Source: Ignavibacteria bacterium
GTDB lineage: Bacteria > Bacteroidota > Ignavibacteria > Ch128b
Assembly: GCA_016873845.1 (NCBI GenBank)
Contig: VGVX01000001.1
Location: 1 to 64,000 of the forward strand
Length of the DNA: 64,000 nucleotides
Direction of reading: 5' to 3'
Below are positions 46,235 to 55,939 of the stretch, one piece after another. A program made the position numbers and the translations under genes. Each line of letters begins with the position of its first letter. Position 1 is the stretch's first letter. The notes under the pieces were generated by a model that worked only from the letters and a program-made list of their open reading frames with translations, was not told the origin of the DNA and did no database searches.

Positions 46235-47262
46235 TGAATCCATATAAGCAACATGATTCCGGTGATATGTATGACGTCCTTGTAAATTTTCCTGAACAAA
46301 TTAAAACCGCATGGAATAATCTAATCGAACTGGATAAAGCTGCATACATCAATATTAAAAATATTGTTCTAACCGGGTTGGGTGGTTCAGCAATTTCAGG
46401 GGATGTTGCGCTTACTTTTTTGCATAAGCAAATTCAATTGCCATTTCAAGTTAATAGGAATTATAACCTTCCGACTTTTGCCAATGATAGTACTTTGGTT
46501 CTTGCTTGCAGCTATTCTGGGAACACGGAGGAGACTATTTCTGCTTATAAGGAAGCATTAGCTCGAAAATGTAAAATTGTATCTATCGGTTCTGGCAGCA
46601 TAATTGAAAAACTTTCAACTGAAAATAGGAATCTGCATATTAAAGTTCCCAGCGGTTACCAGCCCAGATGTGCTTTGGGATTAATGTTTTTTAATCTATT
46701 AAACTTCCTGGACAAATCCGGCTTAGCTGAAATTAAGAAAGAGACTATAGACAAGATTTATAGTTCAGTACTCAAGAATTCCGAACTTTATTCAAAAAGT
46801 AACAGCAGTCCGTATCAAGTTGCAGAGAAACTCATTGGATATTTTCCTGTTATTCACTCAAGCGATTTATTGCAATCAATTAATGTAAGATTTCGATGTC
46901 AATTGGCAGAAAACTCTAAAGTGCTTAGTTACAGCGGAATTATCCCGGAATTAAACCATAACGAAATCATTGGATGGGAAAAGTTCAATCCATCAAACTT
47001 TAATGCAAAATTGCTGCAAATTATAGATGAAGAAGATCATCCAAGAAACTTATTAAGATTTGAAATTACTGAGAAAATACTTCGTGAATCAGGATTTGAA
47101 ATAATTGAAATAAAGAGCAACGAAAAAACTTTTGAGGAACGAATTATTGATTTGATTTATTATTTAGATTGGATTAGTTTTTATTTAGCGGTGTTAAGGA
47201 GAGTTGATCCTACACCAATAAAGAACATTAATACACTAAAAAACTCGCTTGCTGAAATTTAG
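46234..47262 (+). CDS. Bifunctional phosphoglucose/phosphomannose isomerase (SIS domain)
   Basis: The start is set at ATG 46234, which overlaps the ptsI stop as TAATG and follows GGGAG. An ATG five codons earlier is less likely. The 342-residue protein has two sugar-isomerase (SIS) domains, with GLGGSAISGDVA (about 47-58) and CSYSGNTEETISAYKEA (about 84-100). The conserved Glu and His near PELNHNEIIGWE (about 228-239) act in ring opening and isomerisation. The archaeal/bacterial PGI/PMI family interconverts glucose-6-P or mannose-6-P with fructose-6-P. The next gene starts within its last codons. Confidence 0.88.
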   Translation: MNPYKQHDSGDMYDVLVNFPEQIKTAWNNLIELDKAAYINIKNIVLTGLGGSAISGDVALTFLHKQIQLPFQVNRNYNLPTFANDSTLVLACSYSGNTEETISAYKEALARKCKIVSIGSGSIIEKLSTENRNLHIKVPSGYQPRCALGLMFFNLLNFLDKSGLAEIKKETIDKIYSSVLKNSELYSKSNSSPYQVAEKLIGYFPVIHSSDLLQSINVRFRCQLAENSKVLSYSGIIPELNHNEIIGWEKFNPSNFNAKLLQIIDEEDHPRNLLRFEITEKILRESGFEIIEIKSNEKTFEERIIDLIYYLDWISFYLAVLRRVDPTPIKNINTLKNSLAEI

Positions 47263-50086
47263 ATTAAAATATCTCTACATTTTATTTTTTTTATTTCTAA
47301 ACCTAAATGAGGGTTCCGCTCAATTCAGTTATTTCGGCAGGAACAAAGTCCAGTATACAAATTTCGATTGGCATGTAATCAAGACCGAACATTTCGATAT
47401 TTACTATTATCCGGAATTCACAGAAATAGCAGAAATTGGTGCAAAGTATGCCGAGGATGCCTATTTAGATCTTCAAGTTAAATTTAATCATTATGTGCAG
47501 CAGCGAATTCCATTAATATTCTATAACACTCATTTACATTTTCAACAGACAAATACAATTCCTGGTTTGCTTCCAGAAGGTGTCGGAGGTTTTTTTGAAT
47601 TTGTAAAAGGGCGAGTAGTAATTCCAAGCGACGGCTCGCTTTCGCAATTTAGGCATGTTATCAAACATGAATTAGTGCATGTTTTCATGACTAACAAGAT
47701 TTACAGAATCCTAAAAGATAGGAGAATGATCACCGATCAACTTCCACCTCTTTGGTTTGTTGAAGGATTAGCAGAATATTGGTCAACTGAGTGGGACAGT
47801 CAAGCAGAAATGGTTATGCGTGATGCAGTTTTGAACGATTACATAGTCGGACTTTCTGATATGGATAAAATATTTGGATCTTTTTTAATGTATAAAGCTG
47901 GACAGAAAGTATTGCAATTCGTCGCAAAAAACTACGGTGAACACGCTATTTTTCTTTTACTTGAAAATTTTTGGAAATCAACTAACTTCGAAGAGGTTTG
48001 GGAGCTCACACTCGGAAAAGACTATAAAGAATTTGACAAGGAATGGTTATATGCGCTTAAAAAAGAATATTTTCCGTATTTAACTCATAAAGATCCGCCA
48101 AGTGTTAAGGGAGAAAGACTAACTATCGAAGGATTTAATTTTAGTCCTAATTATTTCGAAATTGGTGATCAGAAGTGGATTTATTTTTTGGCAAACCGCG
48201 ATGGCTATGCTTCAATTTATAGAATGAGATATGATACTACAGAGGCAGAAAAAACAGTCCAACTTGTTTTACGCGGAGAAAAATCGGACGAACTTGAATC
48301 TTTTCATCTTTTTGGAACGAACTTTAAGATTTCTAAACAAGGTTCATTAGCTCTAAGTACTAAATATGGTTCAACAGATGTGATTCAAGTTTTTGATGTT
48401 TACAAATGGATACTGTTGCGAACCTACCGCTTTGAGGAAATTGTAAGTATTAGCTCTCCCTCTTGGTCTGACGACAGCAGAAAAATAACTTTCAGCGGTG
48501 TGGACCGCAAAGGTTATGCTGATATTTATTATTACAATCTCGATAGTAAAGAGCTTATCAGATTAACCAACGATTACTATGATGACCGTCAACCGATTTT
48601 TAGTAAGACAGGTAACGAGATTGTTTTCTCTTCTGATCGGACAGCAGGGAATGGACCTGGAAATTATAATTTGTTTTCTATAAACGTTAATTCCTTTTTA
48701 ATAGATTATATTACATTTACACCTTATAACAGTACAAATCCAATCTTTACTAATAATGGAGAAAACTTGATTTTCTCGAATGAGATTGATGGTGTAAAAA
48801 ATCTTTGGACGTTAAAAGTCAATTATGATGATGGAAAGGTTTCGTTTGCAAATGGAATGCATCGAGTAACAAAATTTACAACCTCGGCATTCGATGCAAA
48901 TGTAGCAGAGGATAATGCAATTTTATTCGGCGCATTTGAAAATTTCAGTTTTCAAATTTACAAGTTTACGGACTATAATTTATCTGTCGATTCTCTGAAT
49001 GAGGTTTATGAATTTAAATTCGATCCACTTAAAGAAAATTGGACTGTACAGAAGATTGAGGCTGTTGGAATAAAAGAGCGCTACAAATATGAAAGAAATT
49101 ATAATGTTGATATTGCCCAGAGTCAAATTGCAACTAATCCTGTATACGGAACTGCCGGCGGAGCAGTACTCACACTGAGTGATCTGCTTGGCGACGATCA
49201 ATATTATTTTCTTGTTTATAATAACGCATATACTACAGAGGATTTCCTTGAAAGTTTCAATGTAGCTTTTACACGTTTATCTTTAGGACAGAAAACAAAT
49301 TACGCCTACGGTATTTATCATTTTTCCGGAAGACGTTATGATATTCGAGATTCGGATGAATATTTCTACGAACGAAGTTATGGAGCTTATTTTGGATTGA
49401 GTTATCCTCTTTCATTTTTTAGGAGGTTGGAAGCCTCGGTCAGTTTAGCGAACTCAAGCAAAGAAGTTTTTGGAGTCTTAAAGCATAGAAAAGCTCTCTT
49501 ACTTACTAATTCAATCTCTTACATTTTTGATAATAGTATATGGGTTTCGTCCGGTCCGATTGACGGTCATCGATTTTTATTCTTACTCGCTCAGACCAAT
49601 GACATAAAATTCTCCAATGTGAATTATTATACAGTGATGACTGATTATAGGAATTATTTTAGATTGGGACTGAAAAGTGCCTTTGCATCAAGGTTCCAAT
49701 TATTTTATAATCATGGCAGAGAGGCAAGAAGATTTTTTATGGGAGGCAATTGGGATTTACGAGGTTGGCCGCGCTGGTCGATTCGAGGTGAAAAACTTTG
49801 GCTTACTTCGTTTGAATTCAGATTCCCACTTATTGATGTTTTAACAATTGGTTTTCCATTTGGGAAATTAAATCTCTATGAATTTAGAGGAGCACTCTTT
49901 AGTGATTTTGGTTCTGCCTGGGACGAACAATATAAACAAACCCTTGGCAGTGTTGGTTTTGGACTTAGACTAAATTTGTTCGGTGCAATCGTATTGCGAT
50001 ATGATATTGGAAAAAAAATAGAGAATAATTTAAAAACTTTTCAGAAAGGACTCTTTTATCAATTCTTCTTTGGTTGGGATTTTTAG
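47249..50086 (+). CDS. HExxH metalloprotease - beta-propeller - Omp85-like barrel fusion
   Basis: The 945-residue protein starts at a TTG inside the upstream gene and has a signal peptide ending near GSAQF. Residues about 40-270 form a peptidase-MA-like gluzincin domain with H140-E-L-V-H144 and downstream acidic residues in WFVEGLAEYW (E172, E176). Residues about 280-590 are a TolB-like propeller (SSPSWSDDSRKITFSG, QPIFSKTGNEIVFSSDR). The C-terminal ~320 residues are a beta-barrel of the Omp85/surface-antigen type, with the loop-6-like motif GGNWDLRGW and a final Phe. All three layers in one chain suggest a periplasmic protease tethered under its own pore or anchor. No POTRA domain is evident, so it is not the canonical BamA. 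Confidence 0.8.
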   Translation: MLKFRLKYLYILFFLFLNLNEGSAQFSYFGRNKVQYTNFDWHVIKTEHFDIYYYPEFTEIAEIGAKYAEDAYLDLQVKFNHYVQQRIPLIFYNTHLHFQQTNTIPGLLPEGVGGFFEFVKGRVVIPSDGSLSQFRHVIKHELVHVFMTNKIYRILKDRRMITDQLPPLWFVEGLAEYWSTEWDSQAEMVMRDAVLNDYIVGLSDMDKIFGSFLMYKAGQKVLQFVAKNYGEHAIFLLLENFWKSTNFEEVWELTLGKDYKEFDKEWLYALKKEYFPYLTHKDPPSVKGERLTIEGFNFSPNYFEIGDQKWIYFLANRDGYASIYRMRYDTTEAEKTVQLVLRGEKSDELESFHLFGTNFKISKQGSLALSTKYGSTDVIQVFDVYKWILLRTYRFEEIVSISSPSWSDDSRKITFSGVDRKGYADIYYYNLDSKELIRLTNDYYDDRQPIFSKTGNEIVFSSDRTAGNGPGNYNLFSINVNSFLIDYITFTPYNSTNPIFTNNGENLIFSNEIDGVKNLWTLKVNYDDGKVSFANGMHRVTKFTTSAFDANVAEDNAILFGAFENFSFQIYKFTDYNLSVDSLNEVYEFKFDPLKENWTVQKIEAVGIKERYKYERNYNVDIAQSQIATNPVYGTAGGAVLTLSDLLGDDQYYFLVYNNAYTTEDFLESFNVAFTRLSLGQKTNYAYGIYHFSGRRYDIRDSDEYFYERSYGAYFGLSYPLSFFRRLEASVSLANSSKEVFGVLKHRKALLLTNSISYIFDNSIWVSSGPIDGHRFLFLLAQTNDIKFSNVNYYTVMTDYRNYFRLGLKSAFASRFQLFYNHGREARRFFMGGNWDLRGWPRWSIRGEKLWLTSFEFRFPLIDVLTIGFPFGKLNLYEFRGALFSDFGSAWDEQYKQTLGSVGFGLRLNLFGAIVLRYDIGKKIENNLKTFQKGLFYQFFFGWDF

Positions 50087-51212
50087 AACTTCAGTCACCT
50101 TATTAGTGGCTATGACTTTTAATTCTTGCAGCAGTAAAATCCAATTAGGCCATAATTTGGAAAATGTACTTGAATGGACTTCCTTTGGTAAAATACCATC
50201 AAGAAGTTTTTATGTAGACGAGAATTTAGGAAATGACTTTTCTAAACTCTGGGAGTATTCAACATCAGCGGGGACTTCTCTGACATCAGTAACTGTCAAA
50301 GACAGTATTATTTTTGTCGGAAATTTAAGAGGCAGAGTACATGCAATCGAATTAAATTCAGGCAATAAGATTGGAGAATTGGATGTTAAGGCACCGATTT
50401 ATTCTTCTATTCAAATTCGTGAAAACGAAATTGTAATTGCTACTTCGGCAAAAATATCTAAATCTAGAAATATCATCTGGTATGACTTCGTAAATGGTAA
50501 AGAAAATCGAAATTATGAGCTGCACTCATCGGTTGAGAGTGAAATAGTTTCAATAGGTGATTATGTTTTTCTTGCATCTACCGATGGCTCAGTAATTTTA
50601 TTAAATCGCGATAAATCAATTATTTGGAAAAAGAATTTTCCAACAAAATTCTACTCAAAACCTTCATCAAATGGGAACGTGATTTTAATTGGAGGAATTG
50701 ATGGGAGTATATACTGTCTCGAGTTTAATTCAGGAAAATTGCAATGGAAGTTCGATTCAAAATATTCAATATTTTCTGGAACAACAATCGATGGAGAATT
50801 TGCATATTTCGGTAATGAAAATGGAGATTTTTATAAAATCGATTTACGTACAGGGCAGAAAATTTGGAAGCTCGAATGCAGATCGAGCATCTCTGCACTA
50901 CCTTCAATTGATTTTAAACATACTTTTATTGGGACTCGCAAAGGAGATATTTTTGCGATTGACAAGAATGATGGAACAGTTCACTGGCAAATAAGTGCTG
51001 GAGGATTAGTAAATAATTCTATACTAACTTTTAAAAACAAATTGATTGTTCCAGTTCTCAATAAGAATGTAATTGTGCTGGATAAACAAGATGGCTCGAT
51101 TCTGAAGAAAATTGAATTTCCAGGCAGAATTAAATTATCTCCAGTTTACATTGATAATAAACTGATCTTCGGCTGTGACGATGATTTGATTATTGCATAT
51201 GCAGTGAAGTAG
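50070..51212 (+). CDS. BamB-like PQQ-propeller lipoprotein
   Basis: The 380-residue protein begins at a TTG overlapping the previous stop. Its N-terminus carries a lipobox-like VAMTFNSC with Cys20. The rest is an eight-bladed-type propeller of PQQ/WD40 repeats; blade signatures include GRVHAIELNSGNKIGEL, GSIYCLEFNSGKLQWKF, GDFYKIDLRTGQKIWKL and GDIFAIDKNDGTVHWQI. BamB uses this fold to assist outer-membrane protein assembly. The overlap with the barrel-bearing gene upstream suggests it serves that protein. True BamB identity is not established. Confidence 0.8.
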   Translation: MVGIFRTSVTLLVAMTFNSCSSKIQLGHNLENVLEWTSFGKIPSRSFYVDENLGNDFSKLWEYSTSAGTSLTSVTVKDSIIFVGNLRGRVHAIELNSGNKIGELDVKAPIYSSIQIRENEIVIATSAKISKSRNIIWYDFVNGKENRNYELHSSVESEIVSIGDYVFLASTDGSVILLNRDKSIIWKKNFPTKFYSKPSSNGNVILIGGIDGSIYCLEFNSGKLQWKFDSKYSIFSGTTIDGEFAYFGNENGDFYKIDLRTGQKIWKLECRSSISALPSIDFKHTFIGTRKGDIFAIDKNDGTVHWQISAGGLVNNSILTFKNKLIVPVLNKNVIVLDKQDGSILKKIEFPGRIKLSPVYIDNKLIFGCDDDLIIAYAVK

Positions 51213-51214
51213 GT

Positions 51215-51988
51215 ATGGTTAAAGCTGAGAAATTTTTAGGATTTAGAATTTCAAGAATGATAGAAAGAATAAATCATAATATTTCAATTATTATTGTGAT
51301 TCTATTTTGCATGAGCTGCATCGGATTTGCTGAGGAGGTGAAAAATGTTAGAATTAATTTAGAATCAAAAGCGGTTTTGTATCTTGATTCGTGCATAATA
51401 GGTGAAGATTCTGTTTTTGAATTAAGGTTGGCACCAAATAAATATAAAATCGATTTAATTTTTTCAGCCAATAATTCCTGGAATAGGATCTCAATTGATA
51501 CGACTGTAGGCATTGTTTCAGATACTGTATTGGTATTTCCTACCCCTACGATGACTTTGATTTATTCTAAACCTTCTGATGCGAGTGTGTATTTGAATTC
51601 TCAATTATTTGGATTAACTCCATACTATTTAAATATGAATCTGTTGAATGATCGAGATTCATTGTTCATAAAAAAGGAAAACTACTTGACAAAGTATATT
51701 TCACCGAATGAACTGCAAACAAATTTAATTTATGATTTGGAGCTCGATAAATCTTTAAATAATAATTTCATAAACAAAAACATTAAATATATACTTCTTG
51801 GATCTGCGGTTGTCTTTGGAAGTCTCTCAGCATATTTCAAGCAGGAAGCTAATAAATATTTTTATTCAGAAGAACCATCTGAGCATGATTCAAGATTAGT
51901 AAAGAAGTATGACAATTATTCAGCAATATTTTCAGGTATGCTGCAAGTTAATTTTGGAGTTTTGGTCTATCTTTTATTATCAGAATAA
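51215..51988 (+). CDS. PEGA-domain membrane protein
   Basis: The 257-residue protein follows two bases after the lipoprotein gene. ATG 51257 is an alternative start that would leave a cleaner signal segment (ISIIIVILFCMSCIGFAEE). A PEGA domain (about 108-170) is recognised by IYSKPSDASVYLNSQLFG followed by TPYYLNM. Two hydrophobic segments near 190-210 and 240-255 suggest inner-membrane anchoring. PEGA domains are thought to bind surface or wall components. The function here is unknown. Confidence 0.65.
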   Translation: MVKAEKFLGFRISRMIERINHNISIIIVILFCMSCIGFAEEVKNVRINLESKAVLYLDSCIIGEDSVFELRLAPNKYKIDLIFSANNSWNRISIDTTVGIVSDTVLVFPTPTMTLIYSKPSDASVYLNSQLFGLTPYYLNMNLLNDRDSLFIKKENYLTKYISPNELQTNLIYDLELDKSLNNNFINKNIKYILLGSAVVFGSLSAYFKQEANKYFYSEEPSEHDSRLVKKYDNYSAIFSGMLQVNFGVLVYLLLSE

Positions 51989-52060
51989 ATTATAATTATA
52001 CCTAATTGCTTGTCTATCTTAGGGTAAAAAATTAAATTTGAAAAAAATAATGGAGTAAAA

Positions 52061-52585
52061 ATGATAAAAAAAGTCATCTGGTTATCTGTTTTATCTGTCC
52101 TAGTCATATCATGTTCTAAAACATCAGATGAAGATTTATATAAACTTGGAATTGAAGAGTTTAGAAATAATAATGTCGAACAAGCATATAAATATTTTGA
52201 GCAGCTTGTAGACGAACATCCGCAATCTGAATTGGCAGCCGAATCTTTATTTTTAATGGCTGATATTTTGCAGAACAAGCAAGCCGACAAAGAGATGCAG
52301 ATTGAGAATTACAAAAAATCTGTTGAATTATATTTGAAAGTTCAATATGATTTTCCGAATTCTGAAAAGGCTCCGCATGCATTATTCATGGCTGGATTTG
52401 TCTCATCTGAATTGCTGAAAGATTATGACGCAGCAGCAATACATTACAAACGATTCATTAAAATATATCATGATCATGAACTTGCTGCCTCTGTTCGAGA
52501 GGAAATAAATAATTTGGGAAAAACACCCGAAGAAATACTCTCCTCAAAAGGATTGATGGAGCCGAACAAAGTCTCATCTAAATGA
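52061..52585 (+). CDS. BamD/YbgF-like TPR lipoprotein
   Basis: The 174-residue protein has a lipobox LVISC (Cys18) and an ATG preceded by GGAG. About three TPR-like helical pairs follow, with FEQLVDEHPQSELAAESLFLMADIL and QYDFPNSEKAPHALFMAGFV read as successive repeats. The pattern is that of BamD or CpoB/YbgF outer-membrane lipoproteins but shorter than BamD (about 245). It lies three genes after the Omp85-like fusion protein and may belong to the same assembly set. The next gene overlaps it by four bases. Confidence 0.75.
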   Translation: MIKKVIWLSVLSVLVISCSKTSDEDLYKLGIEEFRNNNVEQAYKYFEQLVDEHPQSELAAESLFLMADILQNKQADKEMQIENYKKSVELYLKVQYDFPNSEKAPHALFMAGFVSSELLKDYDAAAIHYKRFIKIYHDHELAASVREEINNLGKTPEEILSSKGLMEPNKVSSK

Positions 52586-53484
52586 AATTTCAGCAGGATT
52601 ATAGAAAACTATTAGATCCGCATTTTATTTCGAAAATCGATGGGCTTGATTTAAAAGCACGTCTCGTTGTGGAAGGATTTATGATTGGACTACACAGAAG
52701 CCCATATCACGGCTTCAGTGTAGAATTTTCTCAGCACAGGCAATATATGCCGGGTGATGAAATTTCTCGAATCGATTGGAAAGTATTCGCAAAAACTGAT
52801 AAATATTTTATCAAACAGTATGAAGAAGAAACGAATCTTAAAGCATATGTTATTCTCGACTCAAGCCGATCAATGGCATTTAGCAGCGGAACAATAACAA
52901 AGTATCAATACGGTTCTATTCTCGCTGCAGCATTAGCTTACTTAATGATCAATCAAAGCGATTCAGTTGGTTTAGTACAGTATTCGACAAAACTGGATAA
53001 CATAATTCCACCACGCGCATCGCGAAATAACTTGATAGATATTCTCAAAAGTCTTTCAGCTTTACAGCCGAACAATGCTACATATTCTGCGGAATGTTTA
53101 AATCAGATATCTGAGAAAATAAAAAATCGCGGATTGGTAATTATCATATCAGATTTTTTTGATGATTTACAAAAAGTGCTTTCAGCGATTAAAAGATTCA
53201 AGTCTAAAAAGAATGAGATAATTGTTTTTCAAATTCTCGATCGTCAGGAACTTGATTTTAATTTTGGCAGGGACTCGATTTTTAAAGACCTAGAAACTGA
53301 AGAAGAACTTCTGACGCAGCCATTCCATATTCAAAAAAGCTACAAAGCATTATTTCAGACGTTCATAAAAGAATTCTCCACAGAATGCGGCAATAATCAG
53401 ATTGAATATAACCTTATTACGACTGATCAACCCTATGACAAAGCACTTTTAGCATTTTTGAAAAAGAGACAGAAATTATTTTAA
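52582..53484 (+). CDS. DUF58 domain protein (vWA-like)
   Basis: The 300-residue protein matches DUF58, with the family signature FSQHRQYMPGDEISRIDWK (about 50-68). A vWA-like MIDAS DxSxS is read as LDSSRSM near residue 95. DUF58 proteins normally accompany a MoxR ATPase and BatA-type proteins in stress or envelope-chaperone clusters. None of those genes is in the window, so this is an orphan copy. Its end overlaps the end of the convergent phosphohexomutase gene by nine bases. Confidence 0.9.
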   Translation: MKFQQDYRKLLDPHFISKIDGLDLKARLVVEGFMIGLHRSPYHGFSVEFSQHRQYMPGDEISRIDWKVFAKTDKYFIKQYEEETNLKAYVILDSSRSMAFSSGTITKYQYGSILAAALAYLMINQSDSVGLVQYSTKLDNIIPPRASRNNLIDILKSLSALQPNNATYSAECLNQISEKIKNRGLVIIISDFFDDLQKVLSAIKRFKSKKNEIIVFQILDRQELDFNFGRDSIFKDLETEEELLTQPFHIQKSYKALFQTFIKEFSTECGNNQIEYNLITTDQPYDKALLAFLKKRQKLF

Positions 53485-54828
53485 ATCAGAAATTAATCTC
53501 TTGTATCGACTCATGTAATTCTTTGCTTCATTTTCTGTTTTTGCTTCAACAATTAATCTAACTATCGGTTCAGTATTAGATTTTCTTATGTGAATCCAAT
53601 GGTCTTCAAAGTCTATTCTAACTCCATCACTTGTGTTCATTTTTTCATTTGAAAATGTTTGTATGAAATGTGCCAAAACATCATTAGGATTTATTGAACT
53701 AACTTTGAATTTATCCTTAACAATATTGTATTGAGGCATCTCATTTTTTATTGTACTTAACTTTTTATTTGACTCACTTAAACTTTGAAGAACTAATGCA
53801 ATCCCAACTAAAGCATCTCTTCCAAATAAGAGCGGGGGATAAATCACTCCACCGCTTCCCTCTCCACCGATAACCGCGGAGACTTCCTTCATCTTAGTTG
53901 ATACATTTATTTCACCAACAGGTGTACGATGAACCTTCACTTTATACTGTTTTGCTATATCTTCAACTGATCTAGTCGTTGAAAGATTTATCACTACATC
54001 ACCAAGAGATTTTGAAAGAACATAATCTGCGACTAGTGCGATAGTATTCTCTTCCCCAAATGGTTCCCCTTGATCGGTTAATAATACAAGTCTATCGACA
54101 TCTGGATCAACTATTACTGTAAAATCAAAATTTCCTTCTTTGGCAATACTAATCGTGGAAGTTAAATTCTCTGGAATGGGTTCAGGATTTCTAGGGAATA
54201 CTCCGCTTGAATCACAATTGTATTTTGTGACAGAACATCCTAAATCAGTTAAAAGTTTAGGAACTACATCAATACCCGCACCATTGACGCAGTCCACAAG
54301 TACATTAAATTTTTTACTCCGAATCAAATCTACATCAATAATTGGAAGAGCGTAAATATTTTCTAAATGCAGTGTCCATGAATTATGAACTATTTTCGTT
54401 TTACCAATAGAGTCCCACGAGTTACATTTTAGCTCATAAGAATCAACTAATTGAAAATATTTTTTTGCTTCAGAGGGAGATAAAAACATTCCGGTTGAAT
54501 TCAGAAGTTTAAGTGCATTATATTCAATGGGATTATGACTTGCGGTGATAATTATCCCTCCATTTGCTTTTTCGTGGTTGACGTAAATTTCAACTGTTGG
54601 AGTGGGACAAATTCCTAGATCAATTACATCGCATCCGAGTGAATTGAGTGTACCAATTACTATGTTTCTGATAAAGTCGCCTGTGATTCTCGAATCTCTC
54701 CCTACGATAATTTTTCCAAAATTACAGAATTCAGCATACGCACCTGTGAACTTAATTAAATTTTCCGGAGATAGACCATCACCGACAATGCCGCGAATAC
54801 CTGAAATGCTTTTAATTAGGGTTGCCAT
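53476..54828 (-). CDS. glmM: Phosphohexomutase (phosphoglucosamine mutase / phosphomannomutase family)
   Basis: The 450-residue alpha-D-phosphohexomutase has the phosphoserine loop TASHNPIEYN with S97, the Mg2+ loop DPDVDR (about 239-244), the sugar-binding loop GEGSGGV (about 316-322) and the phosphate-binding loop RKSNTEPIVR near the end. The opening SISGIRGIVGDGL is typical of GlmM. The TASHNP and DPD variants also occur in phosphomannomutases, so substrate preference between glucosamine-6-P and hexose-P is open. GlmM feeds UDP-GlcNAc for the cell wall. Confidence 0.85.
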   Translation of the reverse strand: MATLIKSISGIRGIVGDGLSPENLIKFTGAYAEFCNFGKIIVGRDSRITGDFIRNIVIGTLNSLGCDVIDLGICPTPTVEIYVNHEKANGGIIITASHNPIEYNALKLLNSTGMFLSPSEAKKYFQLVDSYELKCNSWDSIGKTKIVHNSWTLHLENIYALPIIDVDLIRSKKFNVLVDCVNGAGIDVVPKLLTDLGCSVTKYNCDSSGVFPRNPEPIPENLTSTISIAKEGNFDFTVIVDPDVDRLVLLTDQGEPFGEENTIALVADYVLSKSLGDVVINLSTTRSVEDIAKQYKVKVHRTPVGEINVSTKMKEVSAVIGGEGSGGVIYPPLLFGRDALVGIALVLQSLSESNKKLSTIKNEMPQYNIVKDKFKVSSINPNDVLAHFIQTFSNEKMNTSDGVRIDFEDHWIHIRKSNTEPIVRLIVEAKTENEAKNYMSRYKRLISDLK

Positions 54829-54919
54829 ACTATAAATTTTAGTTTGAAATTAGTTAATAAAATTCTGTCAATCAAACCTCAATTCACTGATTTGGAATCA
54901 TTTTTTAATCTTTGTAAAT

Positions 54920-55936
54920 TTGAATGACAATATGCGTTTCCCAGTTGTGTTTTTATTCAGTATAGCTTTTTTGGTAGGATTTATTCCAAAGGGGATAAAA
55001 CTAAAGCCAGAAAAAGGATTCCCGATTTGGTTAAAAGATGGTTCACAACGAACCGATCAAACCTCAGGAATAACATTTATTGGGTTTAAAGGTACAGAAA
55101 AATTCTTTCTAATTTGCGATGATATCGGTGACATTTATCACATGAAATTAAAAGAGAACAAAGTGAAACTTGAAAAAGTGAAGCTTGATGAAAAAGTAAA
55201 AAAAGTTCTCAAACATTATGATAAATGGGATTTTGAAGAGATTGTTTACGATACAAAACTGAACAAAGTCTATCTTTCTGTTGAAGGAAACGGGCCGAAT
55301 TTCATGGATGAAGCCGGATTGTTTGAGCTAATATTTAAAGACAACAACATTTTTCAAGACGAGATTAAAGAAATTAAAAAAATTGAATTTCCAGAATGGA
55401 AAATATTGAGTGAACATTTCAAACCAAATATTGCTTTTGAAGGTGTTGCAGTTTCTGAAAATAGATTGTTCCTTGGTTTAGAAGGTACTTCCGTTGGAGA
55501 ATTATTTCTTGATTCCACTTTCCTTTATGTCGTTGATAAAAAATCGTTGAAGATCATTCGTGAGATTCATACCAAGAATTTGAAAATCCATACGATATGT
55601 GGATTATATGCAAAAGATGATTTCAATTTGCTCGGAATTGATCGCAATAATAAAAATCTTTTTTTACTGAAATTTGATAAAGATTATTCGGTTCTCGAAT
55701 CAACTATCCATCCACTGAATTTACACGTTCCCGGTAACGCTAATTTACAATACGTAAGTGCAATTGAATCCATCACAATGGATAGCGAAAATTATTTCTA
55801 TGCGATTGATGATCCATGGAAGAAATTCTACATTCCACCTACAGAGATTTTACGGCAATTAAAACCTGTTGATGCTAAAAATTATAGGGATTTCATTCCA
55901 CTTTTGTTTAAGTTCAATTCAAATCTAATTAGGTAA
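54920..55936 (+). CDS. Secreted beta-propeller protein (SdiA-regulated/phytase-esterase-like)
   Basis: The frame begins at TTG 54920; ATG 54932 is an alternative. Both leave a short signal segment (FPVVFLFSIAFLVGF). The 338-residue protein looks like a propeller of the SdiA-regulated / esterase-like phytase group: TSGITFIG near the start, NIAFEGVAVSENRLFLGLEG in the middle, and ESITMDSENYFYAIDDPW near the end, with acidic metal-type residues. No enzymatic activity can be claimed. It is followed by an M20 peptidase gene three bases on. Confidence 0.6.
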   Translation: MNDNMRFPVVFLFSIAFLVGFIPKGIKLKPEKGFPIWLKDGSQRTDQTSGITFIGFKGTEKFFLICDDIGDIYHMKLKENKVKLEKVKLDEKVKKVLKHYDKWDFEEIVYDTKLNKVYLSVEGNGPNFMDEAGLFELIFKDNNIFQDEIKEIKKIEFPEWKILSEHFKPNIAFEGVAVSENRLFLGLEGTSVGELFLDSTFLYVVDKKSLKIIREIHTKNLKIHTICGLYAKDDFNLLGIDRNNKNLFLLKFDKDYSVLESTIHPLNLHVPGNANLQYVSAIESITMDSENYFYAIDDPWKKFYIPPTEILRQLKPVDAKNYRDFIPLLFKFNSNLIR

Positions 55937-55939
55937 AAT

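Noticed and set aside
47249-50086. Canonical BamA
   Set aside because: No POTRA repeats; the N-terminal half is a protease domain and propeller, so it is not the essential BamA of this genome.
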